Positions 40,908 to 49,908 of a stretch of DNA of 64,000 nt are shown here, one piece after another. The stretch's first letter is position 1, and every line of letters begins with the position of its first letter. The notes beneath the pieces were generated by a model. The model searched no databases. It saw only the letters and a list, made by a program, of their open reading frames with translations, and was not told the origin of the DNA. Position numbers and translations under genes: made by a program. The stretch covers positions 1 to 64,000 of the forward strand of contig NZ_JBJGED010000040.1 of NCBI RefSeq assembly GCF_045062745.1, in the 5' to 3' direction. The stretch is from Paenibacillus_AA sp045062745 (GTDB lineage Bacteria > Bacillota > Bacilli > Paenibacillales > NBRC-103111).

Positions 40908-42797
40908 TTAAGCCCGCGCCCGCTTGCTGCGCGTCAGAAGCGCCTTCACTTCCGTTACGATCCGCTCGACGGTCAGGCCCGTCTCCTGGCGCTGCTCCTT
41001 CACGCTGCCGTGCTCGACGAAGTAGTCGGGAATGCCGATCGCCTTGACCTTCATGCCGTGAATATTGCGCGCAGAGTAGAACTCCATGACCGCGCTGCCG
41101 AATCCGCCCATTATGGCGCCTTCTTCCAGCGTCACGAGGCTCGCGCCTTCTTTGTACAGCTGGAGCAGCATATCCTCGTCGATCGGCTTGATAAACCGCG
41201 CATTGATGACGCGTAGCTGGATGCCCTCGGTCTTGAGCTGCTCCGCCGCTTCCTCCGCAATCTCCAGAAGCGGCCCCATCGTCAAGACGGCATAGCCTTC
41301 GCCCTCGCGGACCACTTCCCAGGAGCCGATCGGGATCGGCCGCATCTCCGGCTCCATCTCGACGCCCACGCCGCTTAAGCGCGGGTAGCGCACGGCAATC
41401 GGCCCTTCGTTGTACTCGACTGCCGTCTTCATCATATGCCGCAGCTCGTTCTCGTCCTTCGGCATCATGACGACCATGTTCGGAATGCTGCGCAGGAACG
41501 CCATGTCGTAGACGCCCTGATGCGTCTCGCCGTCCGCGCCGACGAAGCCGGCCCGGTCGATCGCGAACACCACATTGGCGTTTTGGCGGCAAATATCGTG
41601 CACCACTTGATCGTACGCCCGCTGCAGGAAGGTCGAATACACCGCAAACACCGGCTTCAGCCCTTGCAGCGCCAGCGAGGCGCACAGCGTAGCCGCGTGC
41701 TGCTCGGCGATGCCGACATCGATCATCCGCTCGGGGAACCGCGCTCCGAACTTCAGCAGCCCGGATCCCGCCGGCATCGCCGGGGTCACGGCCACGATCC
41801 GTTCATCCTGCTCCGCCAGCTCCATCAAGGCATGACTGAACACCTCCGTGTACATCGGAGGCCCTACCGCCTTGATGAATTGGCCGGACTCGATCTTGTA
41901 CGGGCCGCCGCCGTGCCACGACTGGGAATCGGCCTCGGCCGGCGAATAGCCCTTTCCTTTCAACGTCAACACATGCACCAGCACCGGTCCGTTCACTTTG
42001 TCGGCCTGGCGGAACGTCTCGAGCAGCTTAGGCAAGTTATGGCCGTCGACCGGACCCAGATAAGTAAAGCCCAGCTCTTCGAACAACACGCCTCGAACGA
42101 GCAAGTATTTCAGGCTATCTTTGACCCGCTCCGCGGTTTTGGCCAGCGTGCCGCCGATGGCGGGAATTTTTTTGAGCAGATGCTCGACTTCTTCCTTCAC
42201 CTTCAGATAAGTGCCGTCGGAACGAATTTTGCTCAAATAATTGTGAAGGGCTCCCACATTCGGAGCGATGGACATCTCGTTGTCGTTCAGCACGACCATC
42301 AGGTTTTTCTTCTCGTGCCCGATATGGTTCATCGCTTCCAGCGCCATCCCGCCGGTCAGAGCGCCGTCGCCGATAACCGCCACGACCTTGTTGTGCTCGC
42401 CCTTGAAATCCCGGGCCATCGCCATCCCCATCGCTGCCGACAGCGACGTGCTGCTGTGTCCGGCTTCCCAGACGTCATGCTCGCTCTCCGCGCGCTTTAC
42501 GAACCCGCACATCCCCTTGTACTGGCGAAGCGAGTCGAACTGCTCCCGGCGACCGGTCAGCAGTTTATGTACATAGGCCTGGTGACCGACATCGAAGATG
42601 AATTTGTCCTTCGGACTGTCATAGAGGTAATGCAAAGCCAGCGTCAGCTCGACGACCCCCAGGTTGGGAGCCAGATGCCCGCCGGTTTTGGACAGCTTCT
42701 CGATGAGAAAATCGCGAATTTCTTGTGCCAGTGGTTCCAGTTGAGCCACGCTCAGCTTCTTCAGGTCTGTTGGACTATTGATTTGATCTAGCAGCAC
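40908..42797 (-). CDS. dxs: 1-deoxy-D-xylulose-5-phosphate synthase
   Basis: A 629-residue TPP enzyme that condenses pyruvate and glyceraldehyde 3-phosphate, the first step of the MEP isoprenoid pathway. TPP motif GDGALTGGMALEAMNHIG; LVHVLTLKGKGYSPAEAD; central pyrimidine domain with GVAEQHAATLCASLA-like IAEQHAATLCASLAL; C-terminal domain EEGAIMGGFGSAVMEFY. The GTG start at 42797 gives the usual MLLDQINSPTDLKKL N-terminus and follows GCGGGGC. The oapA coding region overlaps it by 23 bases, so it is probably translationally coupled. Confidence 0.97.
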   Translation of the reverse strand: MLLDQINSPTDLKKLSVAQLEPLAQEIRDFLIEKLSKTGGHLAPNLGVVELTLALHYLYDSPKDKFIFDVGHQAYVHKLLTGRREQFDSLRQYKGMCGFVKRAESEHDVWEAGHSSTSLSAAMGMAMARDFKGEHNKVVAVIGDGALTGGMALEAMNHIGHEKKNLMVVLNDNEMSIAPNVGALHNYLSKIRSDGTYLKVKEEVEHLLKKIPAIGGTLAKTAERVKDSLKYLLVRGVLFEELGFTYLGPVDGHNLPKLLETFRQADKVNGPVLVHVLTLKGKGYSPAEADSQSWHGGGPYKIESGQFIKAVGPPMYTEVFSHALMELAEQDERIVAVTPAMPAGSGLLKFGARFPERMIDVGIAEQHAATLCASLALQGLKPVFAVYSTFLQRAYDQVVHDICRQNANVVFAIDRAGFVGADGETHQGVYDMAFLRSIPNMVVMMPKDENELRHMMKTAVEYNEGPIAVRYPRLSGVGVEMEPEMRPIPIGSWEVVREGEGYAVLTMGPLLEIAEEAAEQLKTEGIQLRVINARFIKPIDEDMLLQLYKEGASLVTLEEGAIMGGFGSAVMEFYSARNIHGMKVKAIGIPDYFVEHGSVKEQRQETGLTVERIVTEVKALLTRSKRARA

Positions 42798-43401
42798 GTT
42801 TAGAGCCCCGCTTTCCGTTCGACTTGTTCTTGCGCCCATTGAATAGCCGTATGCCACACCGGCGCTCGAGGAAATAGAAAAACTTGCCGATCGCAAGAAC
42901 AATTTCCGTGGCATAATGAATCGAGAACGATTTCCCTACCGCCTTGCCGCCTACGGTAAGCGCAGACACAAGCGCGGTGAATAACACACTCACTATAGTA
43001 TAAAGGACCGAGTGGCCCTGAAACATCGAATTGACCAGCTTCAGCACGACCAGCGCGCTGGCTGTGCCGCTAATGACGCCGGCAATGTCGCCGATCACGT
43101 CGTTGCAGAAGTTGGAGAATTTGTCCGCGTTGCGTACGATATAGATCGCATGGCGCGCACCATGAACCCGCTCCGCCGCCATGGCGTGAAACGGCTTCTC
43201 TACTGCGGATGCCGCGGCGATACCCATCATGTCGAAGAAAATGCCGACGAGAATGATGGCGAACACAACCAACATGCCGGCTCCCCAGGCGAAGCCCTCC
43301 AACAGCGTTGTCGAGGTAATGCTGATCGCACAAGACAGCGCGAAGGTCACCGCAAATATAAAAATACTCCATCTCATGGAGCCTTTCAAAGAAAACTTCA
43401 A
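42775..43401 (-). CDS. oapA: OLE RNA-associated membrane protein OapA
   Basis: A 208-residue membrane protein with about three or four hydrophobic segments (about 12-30, 35-55, 108-125, 132-155) and a basic tail (RKNKSNGKRGSKRAARSNQ). The middle (DMMGIAAASAVEKPFHAM, HAIYIVRNADKFSNFCNDV) resembles the DUF21/CNNM fold. OapA binds OLE RNA at the membrane. The gene directly follows the OLE RNA and overlaps dxs, which is the known OLE-oapA-dxs order. The frame begins with TTG at 43401; ATG at 43377 is an alternative. Confidence 0.9.
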   Translation of the reverse strand: MKFSLKGSMRWSIFIFAVTFALSCAISITSTTLLEGFAWGAGMLVVFAIILVGIFFDMMGIAAASAVEKPFHAMAAERVHGARHAIYIVRNADKFSNFCNDVIGDIAGVISGTASALVVLKLVNSMFQGHSVLYTIVSVLFTALVSALTVGGKAVGKSFSIHYATEIVLAIGKFFYFLERRCGIRLFNGRKNKSNGKRGSKRAARSNQ

Positions 43402-43439
43402 TGCTAACGCCCCAATCGTACTGCTTGGAGGTAAAGGAG

Positions 43440-44110
43440 TGGCAGCTTCTTGAGTAAACGCTGTGGCTTAGGTCCAGTAGGTTTTCCCAGGCAAGGCACC
43501 TTCCCGTCGCCGAAAAGGCGGTTTCCCTTTATGCTCGCCTTGTTGGCGTCGCCGGCCATCAGACTGGATTACCACTCAGTCCACACTATAATCCCCAAGA
43601 AGCCTCGTATCATACGAACAGTCTAGGAGTTTTCCTCGGGCAGTCCTGCATCCATTTCTTAGCCTCTTTTGCAAATCCGGTTTCATTAGGATTGGGAGCG
43701 CGCCACCTTGGCCAAAGCAGCGAACTCCTACTGTTGCCCCCATCCCGATCGCTCGGTGTCGAGGCCCTCTCCTAACCCCCCCAAGGCTCACTCAAGGCAG
43801 GCTACGCTGCATACAAGTCATCTTAGAATAAGTAATAAATTCAGGTGAGACTCGCAATTGCAGGTTCATACCCCAAGCCGTATCCCGGCGCACGCTGGCG
43901 CTCACGAAACACGCACTTGGGCCTCCGCGGAAGAAGGGTCAACGCCCGCATGCCATTGCAGATCGCCCCTCAACCTTAACTCCCAGCATCAGCCCCCGAC
44001 TGGGCGTCAGAAGCCAACACAAGGAACTTCATCGATGTGCCCTTTGGCGAATTTTTAGGCCCGCCTTCAGAAATGGGAGACCGACTAGAATACTGCACCA
44101 CTCGCATTCA
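43440..44110 (-). ncRNA. ole: OLE RNA (ornate, large, extremophilic RNA)
   Basis: A roughly 670-base stretch without a coding frame on the minus strand, between the isoprenoid gene ispA side and oapA-dxs. That is the diagnostic position of OLE RNA, one of the largest structured bacterial non-coding RNAs (about 600 nt). The sequence shows many long-range G/C pairings and, early in the transcript, the stretch GTTCCTTGTGTTGGCTTCTG then GACGCCCAGTCGGGGGC, which I believe is conserved among OLE RNAs. OLE binds OapA at the membrane and is linked to growth in alcohol, cold and Mg2+ stress in Halalkalibacterium. A promoter is present at 44117-44146. The 3' boundary is uncertain. Confidence 0.87.
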
Positions 44111-44116
44111 GAATCC

Positions 44117-44146
44117 ATTATAGCATAAAAGAAAAAGGATGCTCAA
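44117..44146 (-). promoter_or_regulatory. Promoter of the OLE RNA
   Basis: Minus strand TTGAGC (44141-44146), 18-base spacer, TATAAT (44117-44122). The -35 element lies inside the descending arm of the terminator of the upstream gene. Confidence 0.65.
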
Positions 44147-44160
44147 TGGAATGAGCACCC
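44130..44160 (-). terminator. Terminator of the secreted carbohydrate-binding protein gene
   Basis: Stem GGGTGCTCA / TGAGCATCC (one G-U pair) with loop TTCCAT, then TTTTTCTTTT on the minus strand. Confidence 0.88.
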
Positions 44161-44183
44161 TTGACCCGCCGCAGCGGTCTTGC

Positions 44184-46253
44184 TTACCAGGCATCGCCCG
44201 AACGTTTGATCGCCACGTTGTCGAACGAGGCGAGTCCATTCGCCACAGCGATATTGTTGTGGCCGAGATACAGCTTCAGAATATCCGTATTGACGCTCGG
44301 AGCGGTGAAGGTGAACGTGTAGCTCTGCCACGAAGTGCCGCTGACCGTCACGCTCCCCAGTGTCGTGCCCGTCGTTTCGTCGTACATCCACACTTTGCCG
44401 CCGGCCCCGGAGCTGTCAACCTTGGCATCGAAGGTGACGACGTAGCTCGCCGATGCCACCTCTTCATCCCATCGCTGGTAGATCGTCTGAGCGGTCGAGC
44501 CGTCGGACTTCAGGGTCAGGCCGTAAGTCCCGGACTTCTTATTCGCACTGTCCAGGTACGCGGTCGCACTCGTGGAACCTACTCGCGTCCAACGGGACGG
44601 CAGGGTGGCGTCCCCACTCGACTTCAGCTCGAAGCTTTGGTTGACCAGCTTCACCGGATCCCACTTCATAATTCCGGCGAGCACGAGCGCTTCAAGGTGG
44701 CGATCCGCTGCGAACCCGCTGTCGTCGAACTGGTAGGCTGCGATTTTCCAGGCCTGGTTGTCGAACTGGGCGAGCTTGATCCAGCTTGGCATATCCGTCT
44801 TATAGATCCCGTCGGCGCACAGCGAGCCTTGCCCCCCGTTCACATAATTGTGCAGCGACGGCGACGTGTTCGACTGGTTCCACATCTTGACCGTGAGCGT
44901 ATCGGTGAATTTGTCCATGTCCGTACCGCTGTAGATGAGATCGTCGTTGAACATGTCGAGGGAGGCGTCGACGTCGATATTGCCATGTGACGTGTCCTCG
45001 ACGGAGGTCGAATATCCCGCGTAATTCCAGTTGTAGGCCGTTCCATTCGCCGTCAGGGAATTTTTGAAATACTGGTTCATTTTCTTCGCCTTATCGAGGT
45101 AATCGACGTTCCCGTTCACATCGTAGAGCGTGTTCAGCATTTGCGCGAAGATGAGAAATTGATTGTAGGGAAGCGGGTCTAAAGTTGTGGAAGTCGCGAA
45201 GGCGTCGATCTTGGTCGATTCCTTGTAATAGCCTGTTGTGGAGGAGACGCCCACCCAGGTATTGCCGACTTGACTTGCGGAAGTTTGCCACTTGGGGACG
45301 ACTTCCGTCTCGAGGAAGCTCCGATAGGTGTTCGCCGTAGTTGCGTAAGCGGAGAGAGCGGTAGCATTCTCGTTCACCAGCTTCACGAATTTAGCGATCG
45401 GCAGTCCGATCATCCCGTCGTGCACGAGGAACGGATAGCTGGGGGCGAGCCCGACATTGTCGAAGTAGGCGATCCCGCCGGTTACGGTATACGACATATG
45501 CCCGAGCCATACTTCGAGCGTATGCCCGGCGGCCGGAGTGGTGAAATCGACTTTGTAAGAGCCCCAGCTCGTGTCGTCGATCGTGATGCTGGCCAGAATC
45601 GTGTTCGTCGTCCGGTCGTGGATATACGCTCTTCCCATAGCGGCCGAGCCGTTCGTCTTAGCCGACAACGTCAGCTGATATTTGGTGTTGGGTACGTAGC
45701 TGAAGCCTTGATACAGCTTTTGCCAGGAGGTGCCGTTCGTCTTGAGCACGAAGCCGTACGTATCGGAGCTGCATGTGCCGGGAGGGGCATAATCGCCTGA
45801 AGCGCTGGACCGATAGGCGGTCGAGGAGGTGGACTGGAAGCGGGTCCAGGAAGCCGGCGTCAAGGAGTCGGAGCCTGCGGTTTCAAAGTCGCCATTCGCG
45901 ATCGCCTGCGGGGAATACCGGCCCGTAGTCCAGCCGAGGTAACCGTCTCCGTCCGAATCGCTCGCATTGGCGAGAATGGTATCGGCGTGGGTCTTGAATT
46001 TATCGAGCCATGCGGTGCTTTTCGTCAAGTCGTACATGTCTAGGTAACTGTTGATCAGATAGCTCTCGCCCCAAGCCAGAAACGCGGAATCCGAAGTGTT
46101 GTAGTAGTCGTTCTCGTGGACATTGTTGTAAGCGACATAGTCGTCGTACCATGGGTTACCCGAGGCGAATGCCGCCCCGCTCGGAACGAGCAAGGCAAGC
46201 AGCAGCACCATGCAGAGCATGAAGCGCGTACGGCGTTTTTGAACGAATAACAT
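44184..46253 (-). CDS. Secreted protein with two CBM-like domains and helical toroid regions
   Basis: A 689-residue exported protein. Signal peptide 1-31; a helical segment (about 34-110; FLAWGESYLINSYLDMYDLT, DGDGYLGW) of the alpha/alpha-toroid type found in polysaccharide lyases and related enzymes; a CBM4/9-like jelly roll inserted at about 119-270 (NGDFETAG...YFDNVGL); more helical toroid (about 275-530; YNWNYAGYSTSVEDTSHGNIDVDASLD); and a second similar jelly roll (about 535-683; NQSFELKSSGD...SFDNVAI). Polysaccharide degradation or binding is likely, substrate unknown. AAGGAGG precedes the ATG. A cre site lies upstream. It separates ispA from the OLE RNA, an unusual insertion. Confidence 0.75.
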   Translation of the reverse strand: MLFVQKRRTRFMLCMVLLLALLVPSGAAFASGNPWYDDYVAYNNVHENDYYNTSDSAFLAWGESYLINSYLDMYDLTKSTAWLDKFKTHADTILANASDSDGDGYLGWTTGRYSPQAIANGDFETAGSDSLTPASWTRFQSTSSTAYRSSASGDYAPPGTCSSDTYGFVLKTNGTSWQKLYQGFSYVPNTKYQLTLSAKTNGSAAMGRAYIHDRTTNTILASITIDDTSWGSYKVDFTTPAAGHTLEVWLGHMSYTVTGGIAYFDNVGLAPSYPFLVHDGMIGLPIAKFVKLVNENATALSAYATTANTYRSFLETEVVPKWQTSASQVGNTWVGVSSTTGYYKESTKIDAFATSTTLDPLPYNQFLIFAQMLNTLYDVNGNVDYLDKAKKMNQYFKNSLTANGTAYNWNYAGYSTSVEDTSHGNIDVDASLDMFNDDLIYSGTDMDKFTDTLTVKMWNQSNTSPSLHNYVNGGQGSLCADGIYKTDMPSWIKLAQFDNQAWKIAAYQFDDSGFAADRHLEALVLAGIMKWDPVKLVNQSFELKSSGDATLPSRWTRVGSTSATAYLDSANKKSGTYGLTLKSDGSTAQTIYQRWDEEVASASYVVTFDAKVDSSGAGGKVWMYDETTGTTLGSVTVSGTSWQSYTFTFTAPSVNTDILKLYLGHNNIAVANGLASFDNVAIKRSGDAW

Positions 46254-46279
46254 TACAATTCCTCCTTTTTTACCAGATA

Positions 46280-46293
46280 TGTAACCGTTTACA
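46280..46293 (-). promoter_or_regulatory. CcpA catabolite-responsive element (cre)
   Basis: TGTAAACGGTTACA on the minus strand fits the cre consensus TGWAANCGNTNWCA exactly. It lies 27 bases upstream of the secreted protein gene, the position of a repression roadblock. A TTGACA at 46373-46378 upstream could be a -35 but a clear -10 was not found. Confidence 0.75.
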
Positions 46294-46439
46294 AAATAGT
46301 GGATTGCAAACCCCTCCCCGGTTCACATTTTCATTGTCGCATATCAGCTAACAAATGTATATATCTTGTCAATATCTTGTACTAAACTTGTTATGGGTGA
46401 AAATAAAAAATAGCCTTCCGGGTTTCGGAAGACTGATCT

Positions 46440-47348
46440 TTAATAGTCTCGATGCACTAAGTAATCGGCCAGCTCCAGCAGGCGCTCCGGCTGCGGGAGT
46501 GCGGCCCCGAGCAGCGCCGTTTTGCCCCGTTCTGTCAGCTCCTCGACCTTTCGCTTGGACGCCTCCAGCCCGATAAAATACGGATACGTAACCTTCTGCT
46601 GCTTCTCGTCACTCTTAACGGGCTTGCCCAGCTTCTGCTCGTCCCCGATCAGGTCGAGGATGTCGTCTTGAATCTGGAAAGCGAGTCCGATCGATTGGCC
46701 GAACGTCTGCAGCGCCGTGAGCTGCTCGGGCGTCGCGCCGCCGACGAGTCCGCCTGCGCGCAGCGAGAACACGATCAGGTCGCTCGTCTTGCGCAAGTGG
46801 ATATACTCCAGCTCCTCGAGCTGCGTGATGCCTTGCTCGCCCTGCATATCCGCGGCTTGGCCCCCGACCATCCCGTTCGCGCCCGCTAACATGGACAGCT
46901 CCTCGACGATCGCGAGGACGCGATTCGCGGGCACCCCATGCAGGCGCGACGCCTGGACCACGCTGTAGAACGCGTGCGTCAGCAGGCCGTCCCCCGCGAG
47001 GATCGCCATCGCTTCGCCGTACACCTTGTGATTCGTCAGGCGGCCGCGGCGATAGTCGTCGTTGTCCATCGCCGGCAGATCGTCGTGAATGAGCGAGTAC
47101 GTATGGATGATCTCGATCGCGCAAGCGACCGGCATGGCAGCTTCCGCCTTCTCCTCGCCGACGAGCGCTTCCGCGGCGGCGAGGACGAGGATCGGTCTCA
47201 GCCGCTTGCCTCCGGCCATAAGCGAGTAGTCCATCGCCTCGCGCAGCGTGCGCGGTACGTCCCATTCCCGCGGAAGCGAGCGTGTAAGTTCGGTCTCGAT
47301 TCGAGCCGCCCGGGTCTTGATGTAATCTTGAATCGTGAATGGGCTCAA
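46440..47348 (-). CDS. ispA: Farnesyl diphosphate synthase / polyprenyl synthetase
   Basis: A 302-residue isoprenoid chain-elongating enzyme. Both Asp-rich motifs are intact: HDDLPAMDNDDYRRG (first) and QIQDDILDLIGD (second), with GGKRLRPIL and the KTSDLIVFSLRAGG segment. The residues just before the first Asp motif (ACAIEIIHTYSLIHDD) suit a C15 product. The start is TTG at 47348, 9 bases after GGAGG, just after the xseB stop. It works upstream of dxs products in the same locus. Confidence 0.95.
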   Translation of the reverse strand: MSPFTIQDYIKTRAARIETELTRSLPREWDVPRTLREAMDYSLMAGGKRLRPILVLAAAEALVGEEKAEAAMPVACAIEIIHTYSLIHDDLPAMDNDDYRRGRLTNHKVYGEAMAILAGDGLLTHAFYSVVQASRLHGVPANRVLAIVEELSMLAGANGMVGGQAADMQGEQGITQLEELEYIHLRKTSDLIVFSLRAGGLVGGATPEQLTALQTFGQSIGLAFQIQDDILDLIGDEQKLGKPVKSDEKQQKVTYPYFIGLEASKRKVEELTERGKTALLGAALPQPERLLELADYLVHRDY

Positions 47349-47353
47349 GCGGT

Positions 47354-47623
47354 CTATCCTCCGTTCTGCTCCCCTTTGTCTTCTTGAGCGCCCTGGAACG
47401 GCTTTTTGACCAACGTGCCGTTCTCCTCCATGAGCGTTTCGATCTTCCGCTCGACCAGCTCGAGCTTCTGACCGCACAGATGCGACAACCGCATGCCCTC
47501 CTGGAACAGCTCGATCCCTTGCTCGAGCGGCACGTCGCCGTTCTCCAGCCGGCTCACGATCTGCTCCAGCTTCTCCATCGCCTGCTCGAAGCTCAGCTCC
47601 GCGTCATCCTTCGGTTTTGACAT
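47354..47623 (-). CDS. xseB: Exodeoxyribonuclease VII small subunit
   Basis: An 89-residue helical protein with the family core LSFEQAMEKLEQIVSRLENGDVPLEQGIELFQEGM. It binds XseA to form exonuclease VII. It overlaps the xseA stop by 20 bases and is followed by ispA. Confidence 0.96.
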   Translation of the reverse strand: MSKPKDDAELSFEQAMEKLEQIVSRLENGDVPLEQGIELFQEGMRLSHLCGQKLELVERKIETLMEENGTLVKKPFQGAQEDKGEQNGG

Positions 47624-48968
47624 CCGGCATCTCCTCCATCCCCCACACGTGGCAGTCCAGCTTGCCGTCCGTGAGCGTAATCTTGACCATATCTCCCAAT
47701 TGCACTTGATTGATCGACTTCAGCAGGCGCTTCTCCTTCTCGTCGTACACGAGGCTGTAGCCCCGCGACATGACTTTGAGCGGGCTCAGCGCGTCCAGGT
47801 GGCGCATCTGCGCCGCCCATGCCGTCTTCTTGTCCTTGAAGGCGCCTTGCATCGCCTGCTGCAGCTGCCGCTGCGTCGCCTGCAGCCGACGGCGCGCGAA
47901 GATGGCCTGCTCGGTCGGGTTGAACGCGGATAGCGCCCGCTCGAGGCGCATCCGCTTCTCCCGGCCCCGAGCGAGCTGCCCGGCGATGCGATAGGCGAGC
48001 TGCTCGCGCAGCCGATCGAGCCGTTGCGCCGGCGCCTGGAGCTGCCGGCGTGGGTTCGTGAGCACGGGCGACCGCTGGAGCCGTGCGAGCCGTTCGCGCA
48101 GCGCCCGCAGGCGCGCGTGCTGCGCCTGGTGCAGCCGCTGCCGCAAATGCTGCAGGTGCTGCCGCAGCTCCAGCCGATGCGGCACCGCCAGCTCGGCGGC
48201 CGCGGTCGGGGTGGCGGCACGCAGGTCCGCCGCGAAGTCCGCGATCGTGAAATCGGTCTCATGGCCGACGGCCGAGATCACTGGGATGCGCGAGGCGCGA
48301 ATGGCGCGGGCGACGATCTCTTCGTTGAACGCCCACAGCTCCTCGAGCGACCCGCCGCCCCGGCCGACGATGAGCACGTCGACCTCGCCGAGCCGGTTCA
48401 TCGCCTCAATGCCGCGCACGACCGAAGGCGCCGCCTGGTTCCCCTGCACGATAGCAGGATAGAGCAGGATCGGGATCGACGGATAACGTCGCTGCAGCGT
48501 GATGATAATATCCCGCACGGCCGCCCCCGTCGGAGAAGTGATGACGCCTACCGCGCGCGGGAACTTCGGAATCGGCCGCTTGCGCTCCGCCGCGAACAGC
48601 CCCTCGTCGCCGAGCTTCTTCTTCAGCTGCTCGAACGCCAAGTACAGGTTGCCGACGCCGTCCGGCTGCATCTGCATGACGTAGAACTGGTACTGCCCGT
48701 CCCGTTCGTAGATCGAGATATTCCCCCGGGCGATGACGCGCGTCCCCTCCCGGGGGATGAAGCCGAGTCTCTGATTCTGCGAGGCGAACATGATGCTCTT
48801 GATCCGGCTGTCCGGATCCTTGAGCGTGAAGTACATGTGTCCGCTGGAATGGTGGGTGAAATTGGAGATCTCCCCCCTCACCCACACGTCCTGCAGCACC
48901 TGATCGCCTTCCAGCTTCATCTTGATGTAGCGGTTCAAATCCTTGATCGATAAGATGGATTGGGCCAC
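47604..48968 (-). CDS. xseA: Exodeoxyribonuclease VII large subunit
   Basis: A 454-residue nuclease subunit degrading single-stranded DNA. N-terminal OB-fold (about 1-105; YIKMKLEGDQVLQDVWVRGE, SSGHMYFTLKD), then the catalytic domain with ITSPTGAAVRDI, GRGGGSLEELWAFN and GHETDFTIADFAADLRAATPTAAA; a coiled coil follows. The GTG start at 48968 follows GGAGGGG by 7 bases; the frame extends 13 codons further with no signal. Confidence 0.96.
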   Translation of the reverse strand: MAQSILSIKDLNRYIKMKLEGDQVLQDVWVRGEISNFTHHSSGHMYFTLKDPDSRIKSIMFASQNQRLGFIPREGTRVIARGNISIYERDGQYQFYVMQMQPDGVGNLYLAFEQLKKKLGDEGLFAAERKRPIPKFPRAVGVITSPTGAAVRDIIITLQRRYPSIPILLYPAIVQGNQAAPSVVRGIEAMNRLGEVDVLIVGRGGGSLEELWAFNEEIVARAIRASRIPVISAVGHETDFTIADFAADLRAATPTAAAELAVPHRLELRQHLQHLRQRLHQAQHARLRALRERLARLQRSPVLTNPRRQLQAPAQRLDRLREQLAYRIAGQLARGREKRMRLERALSAFNPTEQAIFARRRLQATQRQLQQAMQGAFKDKKTAWAAQMRHLDALSPLKVMSRGYSLVYDEKEKRLLKSINQVQLGDMVKITLTDGKLDCHVWGMEEMPDVKTEG

Positions 48969-49008
48969 CCCGGTTCCCCTCCCGTCTCCATGGGCCTCTC
49001 CAGCCAAA

Positions 49009-49866
49009 CTACTTCCGCCCGGCTGCCCGCTTCGCCGCTTCGACCGTGTTCTTCAGCAGCATGGTGATCGTCATCGGCCCGACGACGCCCGGCACCGGCG
49101 TAATGTGGCCGGCGATGTCGACGACATCGTCGAAGTCCACGTCGCCCGCCAGCTTGCCATCCTCCAGCCGGTTAATGCCGACATCGATAACGACCGCTCC
49201 CGGCTTCACGAAGTCGCGGTTCACGAACTTCGCCTTGCCGATCGCGACGACGAGAATGTCCGCCTCACGCGCGATCGCCGCCATGTCGGCCGTGCGCGAA
49301 TGGCACACCGTCACGGTCGCATGCTCCCGCAGCAGCAGGAGCGACATCGGCTTGCCTACAATGTTGCTGCGCCCGATGACCACTGCGCGCTTGCCTGCCA
49401 TACTCACGCCGGTACGCTTGATAATCTCGATGACCCCGGCCGGTGTGCAGGGCAGGAAGCTCGGTTTGCCGATGACGAGGTTCCCCACGCTGATCGGGTG
49501 GAACCCGTCCACGTCCTTGTCGATCGAGATGGCGTCGATGACGGCATCTTCATGGATGTGCTTCGGCAGCGGCAGCTGCACCAGAATGCCGTTAATGTTC
49601 GCGTCTCGGTTCAGCTTGTCGATCAGCGACAGCAGCTCTTGCTCGGACGTCTCCTCCGGCAGCTTGTACACCTCGGAATGAATGCCGACCTGCTCGCAGG
49701 CTTTGGCCTTGCTCCGTACGTACACAGCGGAAGCCGGGTCCTCGCCCACGAGGACAACCGCTAGACCCGGGCGAATCCCCTGGCCGATCAGCGCCTCGAC
49801 TTCCTGCTTCAGCCCTTCCCGAATGTCTGCCACGATTTCTTTTCCGTTAATGATCTGCGCGGACAC
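49009..49866 (-). CDS. folD: Bifunctional methylenetetrahydrofolate dehydrogenase/cyclohydrolase
   Basis: A 285-residue enzyme interconverting 5,10-methylene- and 10-formyl-THF with NADP. The catalytic Tyr/Lys are in VYVRSKAKACEQVGI, the substrate loop is GILVQLPLPKHI, and the nucleotide site is VIGRSNIVGKPMSLLLL. The GTG start at 49866 follows GAGGGGG by 8 bases. It begins the tight run folD-xseA-xseB-ispA. Confidence 0.96.
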   Translation of the reverse strand: MSAQIINGKEIVADIREGLKQEVEALIGQGIRPGLAVVLVGEDPASAVYVRSKAKACEQVGIHSEVYKLPEETSEQELLSLIDKLNRDANINGILVQLPLPKHIHEDAVIDAISIDKDVDGFHPISVGNLVIGKPSFLPCTPAGVIEIIKRTGVSMAGKRAVVIGRSNIVGKPMSLLLLREHATVTVCHSRTADMAAIAREADILVVAIGKAKFVNRDFVKPGAVVIDVGINRLEDGKLAGDVDFDDVVDIAGHITPVPGVVGPMTITMLLKNTVEAAKRAAGRK

Positions 49867-49908
49867 TACACGTTCCCCCTCGTAGTCTGTTGATCGATCC
49901 AAGGCCGC

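Noticed and set aside
41436..42791. A 451-codon plus-strand frame opposite dxs
   Set aside because: Same kind of shadow; no start signal and no recognisable domain.
43576..43791. A 71-codon frame within the non-coding interval upstream of oapA
   Set aside because: Poor composition, no ribosome binding site; it lies in the middle of the OLE RNA.
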